64,000 nt of DNA. Source: Eurosta solidaginis. Its lineage: Eukaryota; Arthropoda; Insecta; Diptera; Tephritidae. The DNA is taken from contig NW_027137027.1 of the NCBI RefSeq assembly GCF_040869045.1, positions 62,001 to 126,000 on the forward strand. Reading direction: 5' to 3'. Made by a program: the position numbers and the translations under genes. The notes under the pieces were generated by a model that saw only the letters and a program-made list of their open reading frames with translations, made no database searches and was not told the DNA's origin. Positions 37,527-50,393 of the stretch are shown here, in pieces (the stretch's first letter is position 1; every line of letters begins with the position of its first letter).

Positions 37527-40430
37527 CTTGCTTGGTTCCATAGATATGGACACTTATCCCTTTTAGTCGGTTAACCCCACCCACAATAGATATGGACACT
37601 TATCCCTTTTAGTCGGTTAACCCTACCCACTTCGGCGTAGAAATTGAACCGTCAACGATAGAACCATAGATCAGCCTGTGGATTAATATACACATAAAAA
37701 CCTATAATCTGCAAAAATAAAATCGATACTATCTTGTTTGGTTCAATAGATATGGACACTTATCCCTTTTAGTCGGTTAACCCAAACCACTATAACGTAG
37801 AAATTTAACCGTTAACGATAGAACCTTGGATCAGCTTGTGGATTAATATACACATAAAAACCTATAATCTGCAAAAATAAAATCGATACTATCTTGTTTG
37901 GTTCAATAGATATGGACACTTATCCCTTTTAGTCGGATAACCCCACCCATTATGACGTAGAAATTGAACCGTTAGTGACAGAACCTTGGGTCAGCTTGTG
38001 GATTAATATACACAAAAAAACCTACCATCTGCAAAAATAAAATCGATTCTGTCTTGCTTGGTTCAATAGATATGGACACTTATCCCTTTTAGTCGGTTAA
38101 CTCCACACAGTATGACGTAGAAATTGAACCGTTCACGATAGAACCTTGGATCAGCTTGTGGATTAATATACACATAAAAACCTACCATCTGCAAAAATAA
38201 ATCGATACTGTCTTGCTTGGTTCAATAGATATGGACACTTATCCGTTTTAGTCGGTTAACCCCACCCAGTTTGACGTAGAAATTGAACCGTTAGCGATAG
38301 AACCTTGGGTCAGCTTTTGGATTAATATGCACACAAACCTACCATCTGCAAATATAAATTCGATCCTACCTTGCTTGGTTCAATAGATATGGACACTTAT
38401 CCCTATTAGTCGGTTAACCCCACCCAGTATGACGTGGAAATTGAACCGTTAGCGGTAGAACCTGGGATCAGCTTGTGGATTAATATACACGTAAAACCCT
38501 ATCATCTGCAATCTATCTTGCTTGGTTCAATAGATATGGACACTTATCCCTTTTAGTCGGTTAACCCCACACAGTATGACGTAGAAATTGAACCGTTCAC
38601 GATAGAACCTTGGATCAGCTTGTGGATTAATATACACATAAAAACCTTCCATCTGCAGAAATAAATCGATTCTGTCTTGCTTGGTTCAATATATATGGAC
38701 ACTTATCCCTTTTAGTCGGTTAACCCCACCCAGTATGACGTAGAAATTGAACCGTTCACGATAGAACCTTGGAGCAGCTTGTGGATAAATATACACATAA
38801 AAACCTACCATCTGCAAAAATAAATCGATTCTGTCTTGCTTGGTTCAATAGATATGGACACTTATCCCTTTTAGTCGGTTAACCCCACCCAGTTTGACGT
38901 AGAAATTGAACCGTTAGCGATAGAACCTTGGATCAGCTTGTGGATCAATATACACATAAAAACCTATCATCTGCAAAAACAAAATCTATTCTATCTTGCT
39001 TGGTTCAATAGATATGGACAGTTATCCCTTTTAGTCGGTTAACCCCACCCAGTATGACGTAGAAATTGAACCGTTAGCGATAGAATTTGCATCAGCTTGC
39101 GGATTAATATACACATAAAGACCTACCATCTGCAGAAATAAAATCGATTCTGTCTTGCTTGGTTCAATATATATGGACACTTATCCCTTTTAGTCGGTTA
39201 ACCCCACCCAGTATGACGTAGAAATTGAACCGTTAACGACAGAAGCTTGGATCAGCTTGTGGATTAATATACACATAAAAACCTACCATCTGCAAAAATA
39301 AAATCGATTCTATCTTGCTTGGTTCAATAGATATGGACACTTATTCCTTTTAGTCGGATCACCCCACCCAGTATGACGTAGAAATTGAACCGTTAGCGAT
39401 AGAACTTGGATCAGCTTGCGGATTAATATAGACATAAAAACCTTCCATCTGCAGAAATAAAATCGATTCTGTCTTGCTTGGTTCAATATATATGGACACT
39501 TATCCCTTTTAGTCGGTTAACCCCACCCAGTATGACGTAGAAATTGAACCGTTAGCGACAGAAGCTTGGATCAGCTTGTGGATTAATATACACATAAAAA
39601 CCTACCATCTGCAAAAATAAAATCGATTCTATCTTGCTTGGTTCAATAGATATGGACACTTATTCCTTTTAGTCGGATCACCCCACCCAGTATGACGTAG
39701 AAATTGAACCGTTAGCGATAGAACTTGGATCAGCTTGCGGATTAATATAGACATAAAAACCTTCCATCTGCAGAAATAAAATCGATTCTGTCTTGCTTGG
39801 TTCAATATATATGGACACTTATCCCTTTTAGTCGGTTAACCCCACCCAGTATGACGTAGAAATTGAACCGTTAGCGACAGAAGCTTGGATCAGCTTGTGG
39901 ATTAATATACACATAAAAACCTACCATCTGCAAAAATAAAATCGATTCTATCTTGCTTGGTTCAATAGATATGGACACTTATTCCTTTTAGTCGGATCAC
40001 CCCACCCAGTATGACGTAGAAATTGAACCGTTAGCGACAGAAGCTTGGATCAGCTTGTGGATTAATATACACATAAAAACCTACCATCTGCAAAAATAAA
40101 ATCGATTCTATCTTGCTTGGTTCAATAGATATGGACACTTATTCCTTTTAGTCGGATCACCCCACCCAGTATGACGTAGAAATTGAACCGTTAGCGATAG
40201 AACTTGGATCAGCTTGCGGATTAATATAGACATAAAAACCTTCCATCTGCAGAAATAAAATCGATTCTGTCTTGCTTGGTTCAATATATATGGACACTTA
40301 TCCCTTTTAGTCGGTTAACCCCACCCAGTATGACGTAGAAATTGAACCGTTAACGATATAACCTTGGATCAGCTTGTGGATTAATATACACATAAAAACC
40401 TACCATCTGCAGAAATAAATTATATTGTAT
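37527..40430 (+). repeat. Block D higher-order repeat copy D6 (2,904 bp)
   Basis: Starts: 37527 (long marker), 37733, 37893, 38053, 38212, 38370 (147), 38517, 38676, 38835, 38995, 39154, 39314, 39473, 39633, 39792, 39952, 40112, 40271. Up to 39153 it matches D3 at +10,158 (shared CCATTATGACG, AACTCCACACAG, CTTGGAGCAGC, GGACAGTTATCCC). From 39154 the two copies part company: the D3 continuation is replaced by a short dimer array, then by a monomer whose tail reads AAATTATATTGTATC, which precedes most marker units. Confidence 0.87.
39154..40270 (+). repeat. Recent 319-bp dimer expansion
   Basis: Alternating 160-bp monomers (CAATATATATGG, GCGACAGAAGCTTGG) and 159-bp monomers (TTATTCCTTTTAGTCGGATCACC, GATAGAACTTGG, ATATAGACAT) start at 39154/39314, 39473/39633, 39792/39952 and 40112. 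GGATCACC and ATATAGACAT occur only here in the window, in every 159-bp copy where that region survives. The unit at 39952 is a hybrid of the two partners. Near identity and private variants mark this as the youngest visible amplification in the window. Confidence 0.88.
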
Positions 40431-43400
40431 CTTGCTTGGTTCAATAGATATGGACACTTATCCCTTTTAGTCGGTTAACCCCACCCACAATAGATATGGA
40501 CACTTATCCCTTTTAGTCGGTTAACCCTACCCACTTCGGCGTAGAAATTGAACCGTCAACGATAGAACCATAGATCAGCCTGTGGATTATTATACACATA
40601 AAAACCTATAATCTGCAAAAATAAAATCGATACTATCTTGTTTGGTTCAATAGATATGGACACTTATCCCTTTTAGTCGGTTAACCCAAACCACTATAAC
40701 GTAGAAATTTAACCGTTAACGATAGAACCTTGGATCAGCTTGTGGATTAATATACACATAAAAACCTTCCATCTGCAGAAATAAAATCGATTCTGTCTTG
40801 CTTGGTTCAATATATATGGACACTTATCCCTTTTAGTCGGTTAACCCCACCCAGTATGACGTAGAAATTGAACCGTTCACGATAGAACCTTGGATCAGCT
40901 TGTGGATTAATATACACATAAAAACCTACCATCTGCAAAAATAAATCGATTCTGTCTTGCTTGGTTCAATAGATATGGACACTTATCCGTTTTAGTCGGT
41001 TAACCCCACCCAGTTTGACGTAGAAATTGAACCGTTAGCGATAGAACCTTGGATCAGCTTTTGGATTAATATGCACACAAACCTACCATCTGCAAATATA
41101 AATTCGATCCTACCTTGCTTGGTTCAATAGATATGGACACTTATCCCTATTAGTCGGTTAACCCCACCCAGTATGACGTGGAAATTGAACCGTTATTGGT
41201 AGAACCTGGGATCAGCTTGTGGATTAATATACACGTAAAACCCTATCATCTGCAATCTATCTTGCTTGGTTCAATAGATATGGACACTTATCCCTTTTAG
41301 TCGGTTAACCCCACACAGTATGACGTAGAAATTGAACCCTTCACGATAGAACCTTGGATCAGCTTGTGGATTAATATACACATAAAAACCTACCATCTGC
41401 AAAAATAAATCGATTCTGTCTTGCTTGGTTCAATAGATATGGACACTTATCCGTTTTAGTCGGTTAACCCCACCCAGTTTGACGTAGAAATTGAACCGGT
41501 AGCGATAGAACCTTTTATCAGCTTTTGGATTAATATGCACACAAACCTACCATCTGCAAATATAAATTCGATCTTACCTTGCTTGGTTCAATAGATATGG
41601 ACACTTATCCCTTTTAGTCGGTTAACCCCACCCAGTATAACGTAGAAATTGAACCGTTAGCGATAGAACCTTGGATCAGCTTGTGGATTAATATACACAT
41701 AAAAAACTACCATCTGCAAAAATAAATTCGATTCTATCTTGCTTGGTTCAATAGATTTGTATACTTATCCCTTTTAGTCGGTTAACCACACCCACTATGA
41801 CGTAGAAATTGAACCATTAAAGATAGAGCCTTGGATCAGCTTGTGGATTAATAAACGCATAAAAACCTATCATCTTCAAAAACAAAATCGTTCTATCTTG
41901 CTTGGTTCAATAGATATGGACACTTATCCCTTTTAGTCGGTTAACCCCACACAGTATGACGTAGAAATTGAACCGTTCACGATAGAACCTTGGATCAGCT
42001 TGTGGATTAATATACACATAAAAACCTTCCATCTGCAGAAATAAAATCGATTCTGTCTTGCTTGGTTCAATATATATGGACACTTATCCCTTTTAGTCGG
42101 TTAACCCCACCCAGTATGACGTAGAAATTGAACCGTTCACGATAGAACCTTGGATCAGCTTGTGGATTAATATACACATAAAAACCTACCATCTGCAAAA
42201 ATAAATCGATTCTGTCTTGCTTGGTTCAATAGATATGGACACTTATCCCTTTTAGTCGGTTAACCCCACCCAGTTTGACGTAGAAATTGAACCGTTAGCG
42301 ATAGAACCTTGGATCAGCTTGTGGATTAATATACACATAAAAACCTATCATCTGCAAAAACAAAATCTATTCTATCTTGCTTGGTTCAATAGATATGGAC
42401 AGTTATCCCTTTTAGTCGGTTAACCCCACCCAGTATGACGTAGAAATTGAACCGTTAGCGATAGAATTTGCATCAGCTTGCGGATTAATATACACATAAA
42501 AACCTACCATCTGCAGAAATAAAATCGATTCTGTCTTGTTTGGTTCAATATATATGGACACTTATCCCTTTTAGTCGGTTAACCCCACCCAGTATGACGT
42601 AGAAATTGAACCGTTAACGATAGAACCTTGGATCAGCTTGTGGATTAATATACACATAAAAACCTCCCATCTGCAAAAATAAAAGCGATTCTGTCTTGCT
42701 TTGTTCAATAGATATGGACACTTATTCCTTTTAGTCGGATAACCCCACCCAGTATGACGTAGAAATTGAACCGTTAGCGATAGAACTTGGATCAGCTTGT
42801 GGATTAATATACACATAAAAACCTCCCATCTGCAAAAATAAAAGCGATTCTGTCTTGCTTTGTTCAATAGATATGGACACTTATTCCTTTTAGTCGGATA
42901 ACCCCACCCAGTATGACGTAGAAATTGGACCGTTAGCGATAGAACTTGGATCAGCTTGTGGATTAATATACACATAAAAACCTACCATCTGCAAAAATAA
43001 ATCGATTCTGTCTTGCTTGGTTCAATAGATATGGACACTTATCCCTTTTAGTCGGTTAACCCCACCCAGTTTGACGTAGAAATTGAACCGTTAGCGATAG
43101 AACCTTGGATCAGCTTGTGGATTAATATACACATAAAAACCTATCATCTGCAAAAACAAAATCTATTCTATCTTGCTTGGTTCAATAGATATGGACAGTT
43201 ATCCCTTTTAGTCGGTTAACCCCACCCAGTTTGACGTAGAAATTGAACCGTTAGCGATAGAACCTTGGATCAGCTCGTGGATTAATATGCAAAAATAAAT
43301 TCGATTCTACCTTGCTTGGTTCAATAGATATGGACACTTATCCCTATTAGTCGGTTAACCCCACCCAGTATGACGTAGAAATTGAACCGTTAGCGACAGA

Positions 43401-43789
43401 AGCTTGGATCAGCTTGTGGATTAATATACACATAAAAACCTACCATCTGCAAAAATAAAATCGATTCTATCTTGCTTGGTTCAACAGATATGGACACTTA
43501 TTCCTTTTAGTCGGATAACCCCACCCAGTATGACGTAGAAATTGAACCGTTAGCGATAGAACTTGGATCAGCTTGCGGATTAATATACACATAAAAACCT
43601 TCCATCTGCAGAAATAAAATCGATTCTGTCTTGCTTGGTTCAATATATATGGACACTTATCCCTTTTAGTCGGTTAACCCCACCCAGTATGACGTAGAAA
43701 TTTAACCATTAACGATAGAACCTTGGATCAGCTTGTGGATTAATATACACATAAAAACCTACCATCTGCAGAAATAAATTATATTGTAT
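40431..43789 (+). repeat. Block D higher-order repeat copy D7 (3,359 bp)
   Basis: Starts: 40431 (long marker), 40637, 40797, 40956, 41114 (147), 41261, 41420, 41578, 41738, 41897, 42057, 42216, 42376, 42535, 42695, 42854, 43012, 43172 (139), 43311, 43471, 43630. The CGGATAACC monomer that normally follows the CCCAAACC monomer is absent, and a CAATATATATGG unit (40797) takes its place, a change shared with 43790 and 47607. 42695 and 42854 are two consecutive TTATTCC/ACTTGG monomers of 159 and 158 bp. They give a chance in-frame reading on the minus strand but no gene. Confidence 0.85.
43172..43310 (+). repeat. 139-bp monomer (21-bp deletion at TGCA microhomology)
   Basis: The tail reads ATTAATATGCAAAAATAAAT where relatives (for example 29156) read ATATGCATATAAAAACC and later CTGCAAAAAT. 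The missing 21 bp lie between two TGCA occurrences, so a slip between these four-base repeats explains it. It is a single copy in the window. The unit is also a hybrid: a GGACAGTTATCCC front on a GCTCGTGG back. Confidence 0.85.
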
Positions 43790-46700
43790 CTTGCTTGGTT
43801 CAACAGATATGGACACTTATCCCTTTTAGTCGGTTAACCCCACCCACAATAGATATGGACACTTATCCCTTTTAGTCGGTTAACCCTACCCACTTCGGCG
43901 TAGAAATTGAACCGTCAACGATAGAACCATAGATCAGCCTGTGGATTAATATACACATAAAAACCTATAATCTGCAAAAATAAAATCGATACTATCTTGT
44001 TTGGTTCAATAGATATGGACACTTATCCCTTTTAGTCGGTTAACCCAAACCACTATAACGTAGAAATTTAACCGTTAACGATAGAACCTTGGATCAGCTT
44101 GTGGATTAATATACACATAAAAACCTTCCATCTGCAGAAATAAAATCGATTCTGTCTTGCTTGGTTCAATATATATGGACACTTATCCCTTTTAGTCGGT
44201 TAACCCCACCCACTTTGACGTAGAAATTGAACCGTTAACGATAGAACCTTGGATCAGCTTGTGGATCAATATACACATAAAAAGCTATCATCTGCAAAAA
44301 CAAAATCTATTCTATCTTGCTTGGTTCAATAGATATGGACAGTTATCCCTTTTAGTCGGTTAACCCCACCCAGTATGACGTAGAAATTCAACCGTTAGCG
44401 ATAGAATTTGCATCAGCTTGCGGATTAATATACACATAAAAACCTACCATCTGCAGAAATAAAATCGATTCTGTCTTGCTTGGTTCAATATATATGGACA
44501 CTTATCCCTTTTAGTCGGTTAACCCCACCCAGTATGACGTAGAAATTGAACCGTTAACGATAGAACCTTGGATCAGCTTGTGGATTAATATACACATAAA
44601 AACCTCCCATCTGCAAAAATAAAAGCGATTCTGTCTTGCTTTGTTCAATAGATATGGACAATTATCCCTTTTAGTCGGTTAACCCCACCCAGTTTGACGT
44701 AGAAAATGAACCGTTAGCGATAGAACCTTGGATCAGCTCGTGGATTAATATGCATGTAAAAACCTACCATCTGCAAAAATAAAATCGATACTATCTTGTT
44801 TGGTTCAATAGATATGGACACACAGTAGAAATTTAACCGTTAACGATAGAACCTTGGATCAGCTTGTGGATTAATATACACATAAAAACCTATAATCTGC
44901 AAAAATAAAATCGATACTATCTTGTTTGGTTCAATAGATATGGACACTTATCCCTTTTAGTCGGATAACCCCACCCATTATGACGTAGAAATTGAACCGT
45001 TAGCGACAGAACCTTGGGTCAGCTTGTGGATTAATATACACAAAAAAGCCTACCATCTGCAAAAATAAAATCGATTCTGTCTTGTTTGGTTCAATAGATA
45101 TGGACACTTATCCCTTTTAGTCGGTTAACTCCACACAGTATGACGTAGAAATTGAACCGTTCACGATAGAACCTTGGATCAGCTTGTGGAATAATATACA
45201 CATAAAAACCTACCATCTGCAAAAATAAATCGATTCTGTCTTGCTTGGTTCAATAGATATGGACACTTATCCGTTTTAGTCGGTTAACCCCACCCAGTTT
45301 GACGTAGAAATTGAACCGTTAGCGATAGAACCTTGGATCAGCTTTTGGATTAATATGCACACAAACCTACCATCTGCAAATATAAATTCGATCCTACCTT
45401 GCTTGGTTCAATAGATATGGACACTTATCCCTATTAGTCGGTTAACCCCACCCAGTATGACGTAGAAATTGAACCGTTAGCGGTAGAACCTGGGATCAGC
45501 TTGTGGATTAATATACACGTAAAACCCTATCATCTGCAATCTATCTTGCTTGGTTCAATAGATATGGACACTTATCCCTTTTAGTCGGTTAACCCCACAC
45601 AGTATGACGTAGAAATTGAACCGTTCACGATAGAACCTTGGATCAGCTTGTGGATTAATATACACATAAAAACCTTCCATCTGCAGAAATAAAATCGATT
45701 CTGTCTTGCTTGGTTCAATATATATGGACACTTATCCCTTTTAGTCGGTTAACCCCACCCAGTATGACGTAGAAATTGAACCGTTCACGATAGAACCTTG
45801 GATCAGCTTGTGGATTAATATACACATAAAAACCTACCATCTGCAAAAATAAATCGATTCTGTCTTGCTTGGTTCAATAGATATGGACACTTATCCCTTT
45901 TAGTCGGTTAACCCCACCCAGTTTGACGTAGAAATTGAACCGTTAGCGATAGAACCTTGGATCAGCTTGTGGATCAATATACACATAAAAACCTATCATC
46001 TGCAAAAACAAAATCTATTCTATCTTGCTTGGTTCTATAGATATGGACAGTTATCCCTTTTAGTCGGTTAACCCAACCCAGTATGACGTAGAAATTGAAC
46101 CGTTAGCGATAGAATTTGCTTCAGCTTGCGGATTAATATACACATAAAAACCTACCATCTGCAGATATAAAATCGATTCTGTCTTGCTTGGTTTAATATA
46201 TATGGACACTTATCCCTTTTAGTCGGTTAACCCCACCCAGTATGACGTAGAAATTGAACCGTTCACGATAGAACCTTGGATCAGCTTGTGGATTAATATA
46301 CACATAAAAACCTTCCATCTGCAGAAATAAAATCGATTCTGTCTTGCTTGGTTCAATATATATGGACACTTATCCCTTTTAGTCGGTTAACCCCACCCAG
46401 TATGACGTAGAAATTGAACCGTTTACGATAGAACCTTGGATCAGCTTGTGGATTAATATACACATAAAAACCTCCCATCTGCAAAAATAAAAGCGATTCT
46501 GTCTTGCTTTGTTCAATAGATATGGACACTTATCCCTTTTAGTCGGTTAACCCCACCCAGTATGACGTAGAAATTGAACCGTTAGCGATAGAACCTTGGA
46601 TCAGCTTTTGGATTAATATGCACACAAACCTACCATCTGCAAATATAAATTCGATCCTACCTTGCTTGGTTCAATAGATATGGACACTTATCCCTATTAG

Positions 46701-47606
46701 TCGGTTAACCCCACCCAGTATGACGTGGAAATTGAACCGTTAGCGGTAGAACCTGGGATCAGCTTGTGGATTAATATACACGTAAAACCCTATCATCTGC
46801 AATCTATCTTGCTTGGTTCAATAGATATGGACACTTATCCCTTTTAGTCGGTTAACCCCACACAGTATGACGTAGAAATTGAACCGTTCACGATAGAACC
46901 TTGGATCAGCTTGTGGATTAATATACACATAAAAACCTTCCATCTGCAGAAATAAAATCGATTCTGTCTTGCTTGGTTCAATATATATGGACACTTATCC
47001 CTTTTAGTCGGTTAACCCCACCCAGTATGACGTAGAAATTGAACCGTTCACGATAGAACCTTGGATCAGCTTGTGGATTAATATACACATAAAAACCTCC
47101 CATCTGCAAAAATAAAAGCGATTCTGTCTTGCTTTGTTCAATAGATATGGACACTTATCCCTTTTAGTCGGTTAACCCCACCCAGTATGACGTAGAAATT
47201 GAACCGTTAGCGACAGAAGCTTGGATCAGCTTGTGGATTAATATACACATAAAAACCTACCATCTGCAAAAATAAAATCGATTCTATCTTGCTTGGTTCA
47301 ATAGATATGGACACTTATTCCTTTTAGTCGGATAACCCCACCCAGTATGACGTAGAAATTGAACCGTTAGCGATAGAACTTGGATCAGCTTGCGGATTAA
47401 TATACACATAAAAACCTTCCATCTGCAGAAATAAAATCGATTCTGTCTTGCTTGGTTCAATATATATGGACACTTATCCCTTTTAGTCGGTTAACCCCAC
47501 CCAGTATGACGTAGAAATTGAACAGTTAACGATAGAACCTTGGATCAGCTTGTGGATTAATATACACATAAAAACCTACCATCTGCAGAAATAAATTATA
47601 TTGTAT
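43790..47606 (+). repeat. Block D higher-order repeat copy D8 (3,817 bp)
   Basis: Starts: 43790 (long marker, GGTTCAACAG), 43996, 44156, 44316, 44475, 44635, 44795 (126 bp), 44921, 45081, 45240, 45398 (147), 45545, 45705, 45864, 46024, 46183, 46343, 46503, 46661 (147), 46808, 46968, 47128, 47288, 47447. Two 147-bp units and the re-entry of the CGGATAACC monomer at 44921 show that it is a composite of two partial D copies joined near the deleted monomer at 44795. Confidence 0.83.
44795..44920 (+). repeat. 126-bp monomer, shortest in the window
   Basis: ATGGACACACAGTAGAAATT joins the front directly to the middle. The conserved TATCCCTTTTAGTCGGTTAACC region is missing, a net loss of 34 bp. It is the only monomer in the window that lacks the TAGTCGG core and its GGTTAACC palindrome completely. 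It sits at the join of two partial HOR copies inside D8, so the deletion may mark that recombination. Confidence 0.88.
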
Positions 47607-50393
47607 CTTGCTTGATTCAATAGATATGGACACTTATCCCTTTTAGTCGGTTAACCCCACCCACAATAGATATGGACACTTATCCCTTTTAGTCGGTTAA
47701 CCCTACCCACTTCGGCGTAGAAATTGAACCGTCAACGATAGAACCATAGATCAGCCTGTGGATTAATATACACATAAAAACCTATAATCTGCAAAAATAA
47801 AATCGATACTATCTTGTTTGGTTCAATAGATATGGACACTTATCCCTTTTAGTCGGTTAACCCAAACCACTATAACGTAGAAATTTAACCGTTAACGATA
47901 GAGCCTTGGATCAGCTTGTGGATTAATATACACATAAAAACCTTCCATCTGCAGAAATAAAATCGATTCTGTCTTGCTTGGTTCAATATATATGGACACT
48001 TATCCCTTTTAGTCGGTTAACCCCACCCAGTATGACGTAGAAATTGAACCGTTCACGATAGAACCTTGGATCAGCTTGTGGATTAATATACACATAAAAA
48101 CCTACCATCTGCAAAAATAAATCGATTCTGTCTTGCTTGGTTCAATAGATATGGACACTTATCCGTTTTAGTCGGTTAACCCCACCCAGTTTGACGTAGA
48201 AATTGAACCGTTAGCGATAGAACCTTGGATCAGCTTTTGGATTAATATGCACACAAACCTACCATCTGCAAATATAAATTCGATCCTACCTTGCTTGGTT
48301 CAATAGATATGGACACTTATCCCTATTAGTCGGTTAACCCCACCCAGTATGACGTGGAAATTGAACCGTTAGCGGTAGAACCTGGGATCAGCTTGTGGAT
48401 TAATATACACGTAAAACCCTATCATCTGCAATCTATCTTGCTTGGTTCAATAGATATGGACACTTATCCCTTTTAGTCGGTTAACCCCACACAGTATGAC
48501 GTAGAAATTGAACCGTTCACGATAGAACCTTGGATCAGCTTGTGGATTAATATACACATAAAAACCTACCATCTGCAAAAATAAATCGATTCTGTCTTGC
48601 TTGGTTCAATAGATATGGACACTTATCTGTTTTAGTCGGTTAACCCCACCCAGTTTGACGTAGAAATTGAACCGTTAGCGATAGAACCTTGGATCAGCTT
48701 TTGGATTAATATGCACACAAACCTACCATCTGCAAATATAAATTCGATCCTACCTTGCTTGGTTCAATAGATATGGACACTTATCCCTTTTAGTCGGTTA
48801 ACCCCACCCAGTATAACGTAGAAATTGAACCGTTAACGATAGAACCTTGGATCAGCTTGTGGATTAATATACACATAAAAAACTACCATCTGCAAAAATA
48901 AATTCGATTCTATCTTGCTTGGTTCAATAGATTTGTATACTTATCCCTTTTAGTCGGTTAACCCCACCCACTATGACGTAGAAATTGAACCATTAAAGAT
49001 AGAGCCTTGGATCAGCTTGTGGATTAATATACGCATAAAAACCTATCATCTTCAAAAACAAAATCGTTCTATCTTGCTTGGTTCAATAGATATGGACACT
49101 TATCCCTTTTAGTCGGTTAACCTCACCCACAGTAGATATGGACACTTATCCCTTTTAGTCGGTTAACCCAATCCACTTTGACGTAGAAATTGAACCGTTA
49201 ACGATAGAACCTTGTATTTACTTGTGGAATAATATACACATAAAAACCTATCATCTGCAAAAACAAAATCGATTCTATCTTGCTTGGTTCAATAGATATG
49301 GACACTTATCCCTTTTAGTCGGTTAACCCTACCCACTTTGACGTAGAAATTGAACCGTTAACGATAGAACCTTGGATCAGCTTGTGGATCAATATACACA
49401 TAAAAAGCTATCATCTGCAAAAACAAAATCTATTCTATCTTGCTTGGTTCAGTAGATATGGACAGTTATCCCTTTTAGTCGGTTAACCCCACCCAGTATG
49501 ACGTAGAAATTGAACCGTTAGCGATAGAATTTGCATCAGCTTACGGATTAATATACACATAAAAACCTACCATCTGCAGAAATAAAATCGATTCTGTCTT
49601 GCTTGGTTCAATATATATGGACACTTATCCCTTTTAGTCGGTTAACCCCACCCAGTATGACGTAGAAATTGAACCGTTAACGATAAAACCTTGGATCAGC
49701 TTGTGGATTAATATACACATAAAAACCTCCCATCTGCAAAAATAAAAGCGATTCTGTCCTGCTTTGTTCAATAGATATGGACACTTATCCCTTTTAGTCG
49801 GTTAACCCCACCCAGTTTGACGTAGAAATTGAACCGTTAGCGATAGAACCTTGGATCAGCTTTTGGATTAATATGCACACAAACCTACCATCTGCAAATA
49901 TAAATTCGATCCTACCTTGCTTGGTTCAATAGATATGGACACTTACCCTATTAGTCGGTTAACCCCACCCAGTATGACGTAGAAATTGAACCGTTAGCGA
50001 CAGAAGCTTGGATCAGCTTGTGGATTAATATACACATAAAAACCTACCATCTGCAAAAATAAAATCGATTCTATCTTGCTTGGTTCAATAGATATGGACA
50101 CTTATTCCTTTTAGTCGGATAACCCCACCCAGTATGACGTAGAAATTGAACCGTTAGCGATAGAACTTGGATCAGCTTGCGGATTAATATACACATAAAA
50201 ACCTTCCATCTGCAGAAATAAAATCGATTCTGTTTTGCTTGGTTCAATATATATGGACACTTATCCCTTTTACTCGGTTAACCCCACCCAGTATGACGTA
50301 GAAATTGAACCGTTAACGATAGAACCTTGGATCAGCTTGTGGATTAATATACACATAAAAACCTACCATCTGCAGAAATAAATTATATTGTAT
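47607..50393 (+). repeat. Block D higher-order repeat copy D9 (2,787 bp)
   Basis: Starts: 47607 (long marker, CTTGATTCAATAG), 47813, 47973, 48132, 48290 (147), 48437, 48596, 48754, 48914, 49073 (long, CTCACCCACAGTAG), 49279, 49439, 49598, 49758, 49916, 50075, 50234. It combines the D7-type start (CAATATATATGG after CCCAAACC) with the block-B-like trio at 48754-49278. From 48132 to about 49598 it matches D10 at a constant +2,947 offset. Confidence 0.86.

Noticed and set aside
42571..42975. A 134-residue open reading frame on the minus strand with a 53-residue internal repeat
   Set aside because: It is the satellite read in one frame. The 53-residue period is exactly the 159-bp monomer length, and the frame stays open only because two neighbouring units lost one base of the usual 160 bp, making the length divisible by three. 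The third repeat unit already shifts frame. There is no start context, domain or codon pattern suggesting a protein.
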